This document shows, in pieces, positions 1-5,652 of a stretch of 7,701 nucleotides of DNA; the first letter of the stretch is position 1; each line of letters opens with the position of its first letter. A program made the translations under genes and the position numbers. The notes under the pieces are model-generated. The model was not told the origin of the DNA, searched no databases, and saw only the letters and a program-made list of their open reading frames with translations. The stretch covers positions 1-7,701 of the forward strand of contig JAFLJW010000168.1 in NCBI GenBank assembly GCA_022712815.1. Reading direction: 5' to 3'. This DNA comes from Pseudodesulfovibrio sp. GTDB taxonomy: Bacteria > Desulfobacterota > Desulfovibrionia > Desulfovibrionales > Desulfovibrionaceae.

Positions 1-22
1 CATCATTTCATTAAAAAATATT

Positions 23-805
23 CTAAAGGACAAACTGTTCGCTGAAAATTCTCTCCTCCAGCGAATGATCGGCGTCGAACAAAACGTAGGCGGGGCGGGA
101 AGTGTCTTCTGTTATGGTTACGCGTGCGACTTCGTGGATTTCGAAAAAATCGGCTGACGCTCCGACCAGGCGGCGCTCGGGGCTCAGTATTTCAAATTCC
201 ACCAAGGCCGTGTGAGGCAGGAGTGCACCACTCCATCTTCGGGGCCTGAACGGGCTGACCGGGGTCAGGGCCAGGACATTGGAACCCAGCGGGATGATCG
301 GGCCTCGGGCAGACAGGTTGTAGGCCGTGCTGCCAGCGGGAGTGGCGACCATGATTCCGTCGCAAACCAGATTATCCAGCCGTTCCCTGCCGTTGATGAG
401 TACCCGGATATTGGCGGACTGCTGGGAATAGCGCAGCAGGGCTACTTCGTTGAAGGCCAGTACCGTGACTTGTTGGCCGGACACGGTGGTGGCTGTCATC
501 CTGAGCGGATAGAGGGTTTGGAGCTTGGCCGTGTTGAGTCGCGTGATGAGGTCGTTTTTACCAAATTTATTGAGCAGAAATCCCACAGTGCCTCGGTTCA
601 TGCCGTAGATTGGCAGCCCGGAATCAAGGTGGTCATGCATGGTCTGGAGCAGAAATCCGTCTCCGCCAAGGGCGATGAGGGCATCGGCTTCATCGAGCGG
701 AACGAGCGGATATCTGTCGGCAAGCTGCACAAGCCCTTGCTGAGCCTTGGGGGTGTTTGACGAGACACAGGCTATTTTTTCGATTTTTTTATCCATTATA
801 TCCAT
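23..805 (-). CDS. nadK: NAD kinase (ATP-NAD kinase, PpnK/NadK family)
   Basis: This cytoplasmic enzyme phosphorylates NAD to NADP. The 260-residue product carries the family hallmarks. The GGDG motif is at residues 47-50, preceded by the hydrophobic strand ALIAL. The NE pair is at 119-120 in AFNEVALLR. The substrate-binding block spans about 148-169, with the core DGIMVATPAGSTAYN, and is followed by TPVSPF near 181-186. The late conserved segment GASADFFEI is near 215-223. It is a compact member, shorter than the roughly 290-residue E. coli enzyme, with little N-terminal extension. The start at 805 is the first in-frame ATG after an in-frame stop. A second ATG at 796 would remove three residues. 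The AAGGAG at 820-825 is 14 bases from the first ATG, which is rather far, so the exact start is uncertain. The upstream citrate synthase has its own terminator, so nadK probably has a separate promoter. The family call is secure. Confidence 0.95.
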   Translation of the reverse strand: MDIMDKKIEKIACVSSNTPKAQQGLVQLADRYPLVPLDEADALIALGGDGFLLQTMHDHLDSGLPIYGMNRGTVGFLLNKFGKNDLITRLNTAKLQTLYPLRMTATTVSGQQVTVLAFNEVALLRYSQQSANIRVLINGRERLDNLVCDGIMVATPAGSTAYNLSARGPIIPLGSNVLALTPVSPFRPRRWSGALLPHTALVEFEILSPERRLVGASADFFEIHEVARVTITEDTSRPAYVLFDADHSLEERIFSEQFVL

Positions 806-905
806 CGCTCACTGGCGAACTCCTTGGGCTCATGACCTACACTGCAATCCTTTGATCGTAAAGTGAGAGCACGGCAGAATTGCCCGCTGGCTTCGTTGCT
901 GCAAG

Positions 906-947
906 AAAGATCAAATCCCGGCGAAATACGAAGTGGCCTTGATCTTT
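906..947. repeat. Long-loop inverted repeat followed by a T-run on the plus strand
   Basis: AAAGATCAA (906-914) is the exact reverse complement of TTGATCTTT (939-947), with a 24-base spacer. Read on the plus strand, the right arm runs into eight T residues (945-952), giving it the form of a terminator. No plus-strand gene precedes it. It could end a small RNA, be a dispersed palindromic repeat, or be a structured part of the nadK leader on the minus strand. The inverted repeat is read directly; its role is unknown. Confidence 0.4.
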
Positions 948-972
948 TTTTTGCCTTGTCGGTCCTTTCACG

Positions 973-996
973 AAAAAAATCCCGGATAACCGGGAC
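973..996 (-). terminator. Intrinsic terminator of citrate synthase
   Basis: Read on the minus strand, a six-base-pair stem (TCCCGG and CCGGGA at 980-985 and 990-995, four-base loop) is followed by seven T residues (973-979). It starts 20 bases beyond the citrate synthase stop codon. The far side has a T-run at 997-1001, so it may work in both directions. It separates citrate synthase transcription from nadK. Confidence 0.85.
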
Positions 997-1015
997 TTTT
1001 TAGTTTGCGAGAGTC

Positions 1016-2323
1016 TTACTTGCGGAGATCAAGCGGTACGTATGGGCGCGAGGTTTCGCCGGTGTATACTTGGCGTGGCCGGTGGATTCTGGTTATGCCA
1101 TCGGTATTTGTCTCGTTCCAGTGGGCGATCCAGCCGGGCATGCGGCCAATGGCGAACATGACCGGGAACATGTCCACGGGGATATTGAGGGCGCGCAGGA
1201 TGATGCCGGAATAGAAATCGACATTGGGATAGAGTTTGCGTTTGGTAAAGTAGTCATCGTCCCGGGCGGCTTCTGCCAGCTCCATTGCGATGTCGAGCAG
1301 CGGATCATCGTGGCCGGTGGATTCGAGCATATCATGGGTGGCCTTGCACAGGGCCTCGGCGCGTGGGTCAAAGTTTTTGTAAATGCGATGTCCGAACCCC
1401 ATGAGCCGGATTTCTTTTCGTTTCACGCGTTCAAGGTAGTCGTTGATGGTCGCTTCGCCGTCACGAATTTCCTCGAGCATTTTGATTACGGCCGCATTGG
1501 CTCCGCCGTGCAGTCGGCCCCACAGGGCGCAGATACCAGCGGAGACTGATGCAAACAGGTTGGCATCGGTGGACTGGACCATGCGCACGGTGGAGCAGGA
1601 GCAGTTCTGCTCGTGGTCGGCGTGCAGCAGAAAGAAGAGAGACAGGGCCTTGACCTGCGCATCCGTTGGCTCGTAGCGCCTGTTCGGGATGGAGTGCATC
1701 ATGTGCAGGAAGTTGCGGCAGTAGGAGAGCTTCGGGTCCGGGTACATGAAGGGCAGCCCTTTGGACTTGCGATATGACCAGGCCGCGATGGTGCGGACCT
1801 TGGATATGATTTTGGCTGCCGCCCGGAGGAATTCATCCTCGGTCTCGATTTGGAGCAAGTCGGGATGATAACAACCCAGCGAGTTGATGACCGCAGACAG
1901 AATCGCCATGGGATGTCCGTTGGAAGGAACTCCTTCAAAATGGTTACGCAGGTCTTCGTGCAGGAGTTCCTGATCACAGAGCAGATAATGGAACTCGCGG
2001 CGTTGATCGTTGGTGGGCAAATTCCCGAAGATGAGCATGTATGCGGTTTCAATGAATGTGCCGTGGGCGGCCAGTTCCTCGATGGGATAGCCCCGGTAGC
2101 GCAGGATGCCGTTCTCACCATCGACAAAAGTGATCGCGCTGGTGCAGGAGCCGGTATTACCGTATCCGGGATCAAATGTTATATAGCCGGTTTCACGTCG
2201 CAGCTTGCTGATATCTATGGCGTGTTCATTTTCACTGCCGATAATGACTGGCAGTTCGTAGGTGGTCCCATCCAGAATGAGGTAGGCTGTCTTGTTTTTT
2301 GTGTTTTTGCTTTTGTTCAACAT
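1016..2323 (-). CDS. gltA: Citrate synthase (hexameric, GltA type)
   Basis: This enzyme condenses oxaloacetate with acetyl-CoA to make citrate, the first step of the oxidative TCA branch. In sulfate reducers with incomplete cycles it mainly feeds 2-oxoglutarate and glutamate synthesis. The 435-residue length matches E. coli GltA closely. Catalytic residues are visible: His272 in LHGGAN, His312 in GFGHRIYKNFDPR, and Asp369 in PNVDFYSG. The substrate-binding HADHEQN segment is at 234-240 and its STVR tail at 244-247. The N-terminal region includes YITFDPGYGNTGSCTS, typical of GltA-type enzymes. Between HADHEQN and STVR the protein has Cys-Ser-Cys (241-243), where E. coli has Ala-Ser-Thr. The start at 2323 is supported by an AAGGAG Shine-Dalgarno (2329-2334) five bases upstream. 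It is monocistronic: a terminator follows it, and the next upstream gene is divergent. The assignment is firm. Confidence 0.97.
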   Translation of the reverse strand: MLNKSKNTKNKTAYLILDGTTYELPVIIGSENEHAIDISKLRRETGYITFDPGYGNTGSCTSAITFVDGENGILRYRGYPIEELAAHGTFIETAYMLIFGNLPTNDQRREFHYLLCDQELLHEDLRNHFEGVPSNGHPMAILSAVINSLGCYHPDLLQIETEDEFLRAAAKIISKVRTIAAWSYRKSKGLPFMYPDPKLSYCRNFLHMMHSIPNRRYEPTDAQVKALSLFFLLHADHEQNCSCSTVRMVQSTDANLFASVSAGICALWGRLHGGANAAVIKMLEEIRDGEATINDYLERVKRKEIRLMGFGHRIYKNFDPRAEALCKATHDMLESTGHDDPLLDIAMELAEAARDDDYFTKRKLYPNVDFYSGIILRALNIPVDMFPVMFAIGRMPGWIAHWNETNTDGITRIHRPRQVYTGETSRPYVPLDLRK

Positions 2324-2484
2324 GAAATCTCCTTCTCAAAGTCGTTAGCAGAGCCCCCCTGGTGGGATTGTGTGCAGAATAAAGTTTGGCTGGCGACCTG
2401 AAACCGAAGTGGTCATTTGGGGGTCGGCCTGGTGATGCAAAGCGGCATCAAATGAGGTGAGGACTCTTCTTTTCAGTGTCAATA

Positions 2485-2512
2485 CCTATATCGAAACAGG
2501 GCTGGATGTCAA
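2485..2512 (-). promoter_or_regulatory. Possible gltA promoter
   Basis: On the minus strand TTGACA (2507-2512) is a perfect -35 hexamer. It is followed after 16 bases by TATAGG (2485-2490), a weak -10. Transcription would begin near 2478, leaving a leader of about 155 bases before gltA. A second TTGACA (2477-2482, minus strand) has no convincing -10. This is consensus matching only. Confidence 0.35.
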
Positions 2513-2581
2513 ATGGCGCATTGGTTACAATTGACAAAAAAAATAGTAATGGCGAAGGGGCGGCATGGCTAAAAAGTGTTC

Positions 2582-2593
2582 AATCGTACGATT
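2582..2593. repeat. Perfect 12-base palindrome AATCGTACGATT
   Basis: AATCGTACGATT reads identically on both strands and lies about 50 bases upstream of the rightward promoter. It has the size and symmetry of an activator or repressor site for a dimeric regulator, but no specific family is recognised. Confidence 0.35.
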
Positions 2594-2640
2594 TATATGG
2601 AGAAAATTGACTGAGCGCTTGCCCTCTTCCGGTTGAGTGC

Positions 2641-2668
2641 TTGACAACCTTAGCTATACCCCTATAGG
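2641..2668 (+). promoter_or_regulatory. Promoter of the Fe-S/cytochrome operon
   Basis: TTGACA (2641-2646) is a perfect -35 element. After 16 bases comes TATAGG (2663-2668) as the likely -10. A better-looking TATATT (2670-2675) sits too far away (23 bases) to pair with it. The predicted start is near 2675, giving a leader of roughly 65 bases. The inverted repeat at 2655-2673 covers the -10, so a bound repressor would block RNA polymerase. Confidence 0.65.
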
Positions 2669-2673
2669 GTATA
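2655..2673. promoter_or_regulatory. CsoR/CstR-type operator (TATACCC-N5-GGGTATA)
   Basis: The 19-base site TATACCCCTATAGGGTATA has perfect seven-base half sites, TATACCC and GGGTATA, around a five-base centre. Operators of the CsoR/RcnR/CstR/FrmR repressor family have this form: C-runs and G-runs flanked by AT, often ATACCC...GGGTAT. Family members sense copper, nickel or cobalt, formaldehyde, or sulfane sulfur. In a sulfur-metabolising organism a persulfide sensor like CstR is attractive, but the DNA does not reveal the ligand. No regulator gene lies in the window, so it would act in trans. The palindrome is read directly; the family is inferred from motif likeness. Confidence 0.6.
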
Positions 2674-2740
2674 TTAGAGTCAGACGAATGGGGAAATATT
2701 GCCCGTCAATCAGTCTGCAAATATGAGGTTTTCAAGTTTC

Positions 2741-3763
2741 ATGACAAAGAAAAACAGAAAAGTCGGTGTCAGTCGGCGAGGTTTTCTCAAGACCCTTGGT
2801 GTCGGGGGAGCCGGAATGCTCATTCCCTCCGGTGCGTTGGCCGCGCAGGAGCGGGTCCCCCAGCCGTCAGATGGCGAGCTGGCCACGTTGCTCGATCTCT
2901 CCAAATGTATTGGCTGCGGCGAGTGCGTCAGTGCGTGCCGCGAGTCAAATGCTGCCAAGTTCCCGGAACCCAAAAAACCATTCCCGGAAATGATCCCGGC
3001 CAGCCGCGCCAAGCCCGAAGACTGGTCTGACAAGCGCGATCTGGACGGCCGTCTCACGCCGTACAACTGGCTTTTCCTCCAAAATGTCGAGGTCGTGTAC
3101 AAAGGCGAAGAGTACGATATCAATATTCCGCGCCGGTGCATGCATTGCCAGAATCCGCCGTGCGCCAACATGTGTCCGTTCGGTGCCGCCAATAAGCATG
3201 AAAACGGCATCACCCGCATTTACGATGAACTTTGCATGGGCGGAGCCAAGTGTCGGAATGTCTGCCCATGGCATATTCCCCAGCGGCAATCCGGTGTCGG
3301 ACTGTATCTCGACCTCATGCCGAGTCTGGCTGGCAACGGCGTCATGTACAAATGTGACCGCTGTTACCAGCTTCTCGATAAGGGTGAGTTGCCCGCCTGC
3401 ATTTCCGTCTGCCCCGAAGATGTCCAGACCATCGGCCCGCGCCATGAGATCGTGGCTCAGGCCAAGGCTTTGGCAAACAAGATGAACGGTTTCATCTACG
3501 GGCTGGAGGAAAACGGCGGGACCAATACTATATATGTATCGCCCGTCCCCTTTGATCTGCTGAACAAGGCGGTGGACAAGGGCAAGGGCAAGCCGCACAT
3601 GAAGCAAGTGGCCGATGTCATGGCGGACGAGACCAATCTCGCCACCGCAACCCTGATTGCGCCCGTGGCAGGTATTGCCGCCGGGTTCCTCGGACTTGGC
3701 GCAAAGCTAATGAAGATCGCTGGTTCCAGCGGTGAAAGCAAAGGAGACAGTGATGAAAGCTAG
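2741..3763 (+). CDS. Tat-exported 4Fe-4S electron-transfer subunit (HybA/FdnH-like) with C-terminal membrane anchor
   Basis: This is a ferredoxin-type subunit that passes electrons between a periplasmic partner and a membrane cytochrome. From Met 2741 a Tat signal is clear: basic N-terminus, SRRGFLK at residues 11-17, a hydrophobic stretch, then ALAAQ. An upstream TTG (2699) or ATG (2723) would add 14 or 6 residues. 2741 is chosen for signal geometry, although its ribosome site (GAGG, 12 bases away) is poor. Cysteine groups follow in order: CIGCGECVSAC (56-66), CMHCQNPPCANMC (133-145), CMGGAKCRNVC (165-175), CDRC (205-208) and CISVC (220-224). That is 15 cysteines, one short of four complete [4Fe-4S] sites: the third group has Gly where the second Cys is usual. 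A hydrophobic segment near 300-326 could anchor it, as in HybA. It overlaps the next gene by 11 bases. The substrate-specific partner is unknown. Confidence 0.85.
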   Translation: MTKKNRKVGVSRRGFLKTLGVGGAGMLIPSGALAAQERVPQPSDGELATLLDLSKCIGCGECVSACRESNAAKFPEPKKPFPEMIPASRAKPEDWSDKRDLDGRLTPYNWLFLQNVEVVYKGEEYDINIPRRCMHCQNPPCANMCPFGAANKHENGITRIYDELCMGGAKCRNVCPWHIPQRQSGVGLYLDLMPSLAGNGVMYKCDRCYQLLDKGELPACISVCPEDVQTIGPRHEIVAQAKALANKMNGFIYGLEENGGTNTIYVSPVPFDLLNKAVDKGKGKPHMKQVADVMADETNLATATLIAPVAGIAAGFLGLGAKLMKIAGSSGESKGDSDES

Positions 3764-4214
3764 ACCGTATCCGGGCTGGATAACCCGCCTGTTCATCTTT
3801 GCCATGACCGCTCTGGCCGCCACCGGCATGATGCAGATGCCCCTTGCCAAACGTTATTTCATCTCGGAAATTCCCGGCCTGTCCTGGACGGCTGATTTCT
3901 TCATCGTCCACAAGTTGCACTATATATTCGCAATCCTGCTGCTGTTCGTGGTTGCACTGGTGGTTGTCCACTGGCTGCGCGACTGGCGCAAGCAACTGGC
4001 GCTTTCAACCCTAGGCAGGACTCGGGTCATCATTCTTGGCGGGCTTATCATTAGCGGCTGCCTGCGGGTGTTCCGTAATCTGCCGAATGTGACGCTCAAT
4101 CCCGATATTGTGGTAACTATAGAATGGGTGCATCTGGCCTTGACCATGGTCATGGGCGGGGTGGCATTGGCCGCGCTGATTAGGAAGCAATCGGCCTACG
4201 CGCGAAAGCCATAG
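3753..4214 (+). CDS. Four-helix membrane subunit, probable b-type cytochrome (FdnI/HybB-like role)
   Basis: This small integral membrane protein (153 residues) has four predicted helices: about 10-27, 52-74, 92-104 and 122-143. Histidines lie in or beside membrane segments, at His53 and His56 (HKLH), His73 (VVHWL) and His127 (WVHLAL). They could bind b-type haem, as in formate dehydrogenase gamma subunits, which are also four-helix proteins. The start at 3753 follows an AAGGAG with six-base spacing. It lies inside the end of the Fe-S gene, overlapping by 11 bases, so translation is probably coupled. Together the two would move electrons between the periplasmic Fe-S protein and the quinone pool. 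The direction and partner enzyme cannot be seen. Haem binding is inferred from histidine placement, and a quinone-binding subunit without haem is the alternative. Confidence 0.75.
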   Translation: MKARPYPGWITRLFIFAMTALAATGMMQMPLAKRYFISEIPGLSWTADFFIVHKLHYIFAILLLFVVALVVVHWLRDWRKQLALSTLGRTRVIILGGLIISGCLRVFRNLPNVTLNPDIVVTIEWVHLALTMVMGGVALAALIRKQSAYARKP

Positions 4215-4240
4215 AATAGAAACATTCATTTCAAATAGAT

Positions 4241-4263
4241 GGGAGTCTTCGGACTCCCTTTTT
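4241..4263 (+). terminator. Strong intrinsic terminator after the Fe-S/cytochrome operon
   Basis: GGGAGTC (4241-4247), a TTCG tetraloop and GACTCCC (4252-4258) form a perfect seven-base-pair hairpin followed by five T residues. The stable UUCG loop makes this a very convincing rho-independent terminator. It starts 27 bases after the cytochrome stop codon, isolating the operon from csaA. Confidence 0.95.
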
Positions 4264-4319
4264 CGTGGCAGGCCGAGTTGCTTCGTGGTACTGAGGAGTT
4301 CAAAATTCGGAGGAAGATG

Positions 4320-4655
4320 ATGGAAACGATAGAGTGGGGTGATTTCGAGAAGGTCGAATTGCGCGTGGGCACGATCACGAAAGTCGAAGATTTCCCGGAG
4401 GCTCGTATCCCGGCATACAGGCTATGGATTGATTTTGGTCCAGAAATCGGCTTGCTCAAGTCCAGTGCGCAGATCACGGAACATTACGAGCGTGATGATT
4501 TGCTCGGCAAGCAGATAGTAGGCGTGGTCAATTTCCCGGCCAAGCAGATCGGCCCCATGAAATCGGAGTGCCTGGTGACTGGCTTTTACAGGAAAGACGG
4601 CGTGGTTCTGGCGGTGCCGGATGAGCCTGTCCCAAACGGATTAAAGCTGGGATAG
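4320..4655 (+). CDS. csaA: CsaA-type tRNA-binding protein (EMAP-II/OB-fold domain)
   Basis: This is a stand-alone OB-fold tRNA-binding domain of 111 residues, the normal size for CsaA/YgjH proteins. These cytoplasmic dimers bind tRNA. B. subtilis CsaA was linked to chaperone-like support of protein export, but the physiological role is unsettled. Family features are an N-terminal W-x-DFEKVELRVGTI strand pattern, the ARIPAYRLWIDFG block, and SSAQITEHY. The tail has NFPAKQIGPMKSECLVTGF and ends in PVPNGLKLG. Start choice: an open frame extends back to 4239, but that would run through the terminator. GGAGGA at 4309-4314 fits the ATG at 4320 (five-base spacing) better than the adjacent ATG at 4317. 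No clear promoter was seen in the 45 bases after the preceding terminator. Confidence 0.9.
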   Translation: METIEWGDFEKVELRVGTITKVEDFPEARIPAYRLWIDFGPEIGLLKSSAQITEHYERDDLLGKQIVGVVNFPAKQIGPMKSECLVTGFYRKDGVVLAVPDEPVPNGLKLG

Positions 4656-4678
4656 ACTGGGGAGAAAGTGCGCCTGTG

Positions 4679-4749
4679 GTGCGGGCGAAAGAAGGGGCCG
4701 CACAGTTCTCATTTTGATGGTTGGTTTACAATTCCATCAAAAGGGAGAA
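4679..4749. repeat. Two consecutive stem-loops downstream of csaA
   Basis: The first stem pairs GTGCGG (4679-4684) with CCGCAC (4698-4703). The second pairs TTTTGATGG (4712-4720) with CCATCAAAA (4734-4742), a perfect nine-base-pair stem, extended after a small bulge by TTCTC (4706-4710) with GAGAA (4745-4749). There is no following T-run, so these are not standard terminators. They may protect or end the csaA transcript. They also mark the place where the sequence begins to turn AT-rich. Confidence 0.4.
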
Positions 4750-4826
4750 CTACGCCTTACCCCATGCTTAGACCTCGGTTCGCTTAATTTTAGAATGATT
4801 GAACATCTGGCCCCTCATGTAATTTT

Positions 4827-4860
4827 TTGTTATACTAAAACATAAGCTATTTGTTATATT
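4827..4860. repeat. Direct repeat TTGTTATAYT, 24 bases apart
   Basis: TTGTTATACT (4827-4836) recurs as TTGTTATATT (4851-4860) in the AT-rich stretch upstream of the cysteine-cluster gene. The spacing is close to two helical turns, as expected for tandem regulator sites or overlapping -10 elements (TATACT, TATATT). Neither copy has a convincing -35, so a promoter here is likely but not resolved. Confidence 0.3.
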
Positions 4861-4919
4861 CAGAATTATTGGGAGAGGCGGTTGTGCCGTCCACTTTTTA
4901 TATAAATCGATAATCTCAT

Positions 4920-5462
4920 ATGACATTCACGGAATTAAAATGGGCCACATTTCGTATGGTCTCTTACTCGATTGTCGCTATTAATATACTGACATTCGGA
5001 TTTTTTCTGTATGTCATCGCGCCATATACGTCATATTTCTTTTTTGGAGACTTGCGTTTCTGGAAGTATCTTCCCTACTTCCATAAGTATTATTTTTATT
5101 CCATATCATATTTAAAGATGACAATCCTTGAAGATGGAGCCCTCACCCTGTTCCATTTGCCTATGACCTCACCTCCAGCAGACTCTCCTGATCCTGGAAT
5201 GTTTCGGCTAGCCAAAGAATGGAATTTCCCTGAAGGTACTTGTGGAAAGTGTTCAAATTGTTGCAATTTTCTTACTGAATGTTGTTTTTATGATAAATCC
5301 CAAAATAAATGCTTGTGCTACGGGACACTGTTTTGGAGATTTTTCAACTGTGGTAGATTCCCTTTGAGTAAAGAGCAGTTGGACTATTTTAACTGTCCGA
5401 AATTTGAGTTCATAAACAGAGCAGGCCGCATCGATACGATAACTCCCCGAGGGTCCAGGTAG
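4920..5462 (+). CDS. Membrane-anchored CxxCxxCC (YkgJ-like) cysteine-cluster protein
   Basis: The 180-residue product has a hydrophobic N-terminus (about 14-43, probably one membrane segment and a short aromatic stretch), a tyrosine-rich linker, and a cysteine-rich C-terminal half. Ten cysteines fall within 52 residues: Cys108, 111, 114 and 115 in CGKCSNCC, then Cys121/122, 131, 133, 144 and 159. The exact C-x2-C-x2-CC signature followed by spaced C-terminal cysteines (CLCYG, NCGRFPLS, FNCPKF) fits the family described as putative zinc- or iron-chelating CxxCxxCC proteins. Its function is not established. Most relatives are soluble, so the membrane anchor is notable. The start ATG at 4920 lacks a clear Shine-Dalgarno. 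AT-rich composition unlike the left half of the window suggests acquisition. It may be cotranscribed with the downstream membrane genes, but the long gap weakens that. Confidence 0.65.
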   Translation: MTFTELKWATFRMVSYSIVAINILTFGFFLYVIAPYTSYFFFGDLRFWKYLPYFHKYYFYSISYLKMTILEDGALTLFHLPMTSPPADSPDPGMFRLAKEWNFPEGTCGKCSNCCNFLTECCFYDKSQNKCLCYGTLFWRFFNCGRFPLSKEQLDYFNCPKFEFINRAGRIDTITPRGSR

Positions 5463-5652
5463 ACTTGGAGCGGACAGCGATAGAATGCTGAACATGATTT
5501 TCGATTTAACATAGATTCTTTTGGCACAGGCCGTAGTTCTCTGACAGGATATTGGGTGTTTGAAGATGAATCTACGCACGGCCTCGTATTTTGGTATTGA
5601 CGGACTCTTTACCTCTGGACAATTAGTTAGTCGGCTACATGAGGTGAGCCAG

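Larger units (their letters stand above)
2324..2740. other. Divergent intergenic region between gltA and the Fe-S operon
   Basis: This 417-base region separates gltA (leftward) from the Fe-S/cytochrome operon (rightward). It holds the gltA ribosome site, a possible gltA promoter, a small inverted repeat (TGATGC at 2433-2438 with GCATCA at 2445-2450), a perfect 12-base palindrome at 2582-2593, a possible 23-codon reading frame at 2565-2636, and the rightward promoter and operator. The 23-codon frame starts with ATGGCTAAAAAG, downstream of a purine-rich GGGGCGG, and ends at TGA. It resembles no known peptide and may be chance. No RNA gene or riboswitch was recognised. Confidence 0.6.

Noticed and set aside
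1..22. Start of another leftward gene (CAT triplets at 1-3, 4-6 and 10-12)
   Set aside because: Too little sequence to judge, and no ribosome site can be recognised among these bases.
212..760. Plus-strand open frame of 182 codons opposite nadK
   Set aside because: Low-complexity antisense shadow of a confidently identified gene, with no recognisable domain.
1850..2401. Plus-strand open frame of 183 codons opposite gltA
   Set aside because: Antisense shadow of citrate synthase with no recognisable domain; a common artefact in GC-rich genes.
2945..3607. Minus-strand open frame of 220 codons opposite the Fe-S gene
   Set aside because: The Fe-S frame is proven by its Tat signal and cysteine motifs; the opposite frame shows no family features.
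4239..4319. N-terminal extension of the CsaA protein beginning at 4239
   Set aside because: It would be translated through a strong terminator hairpin, has no ribosome site, and the family begins near the METIEW segment at 4320.
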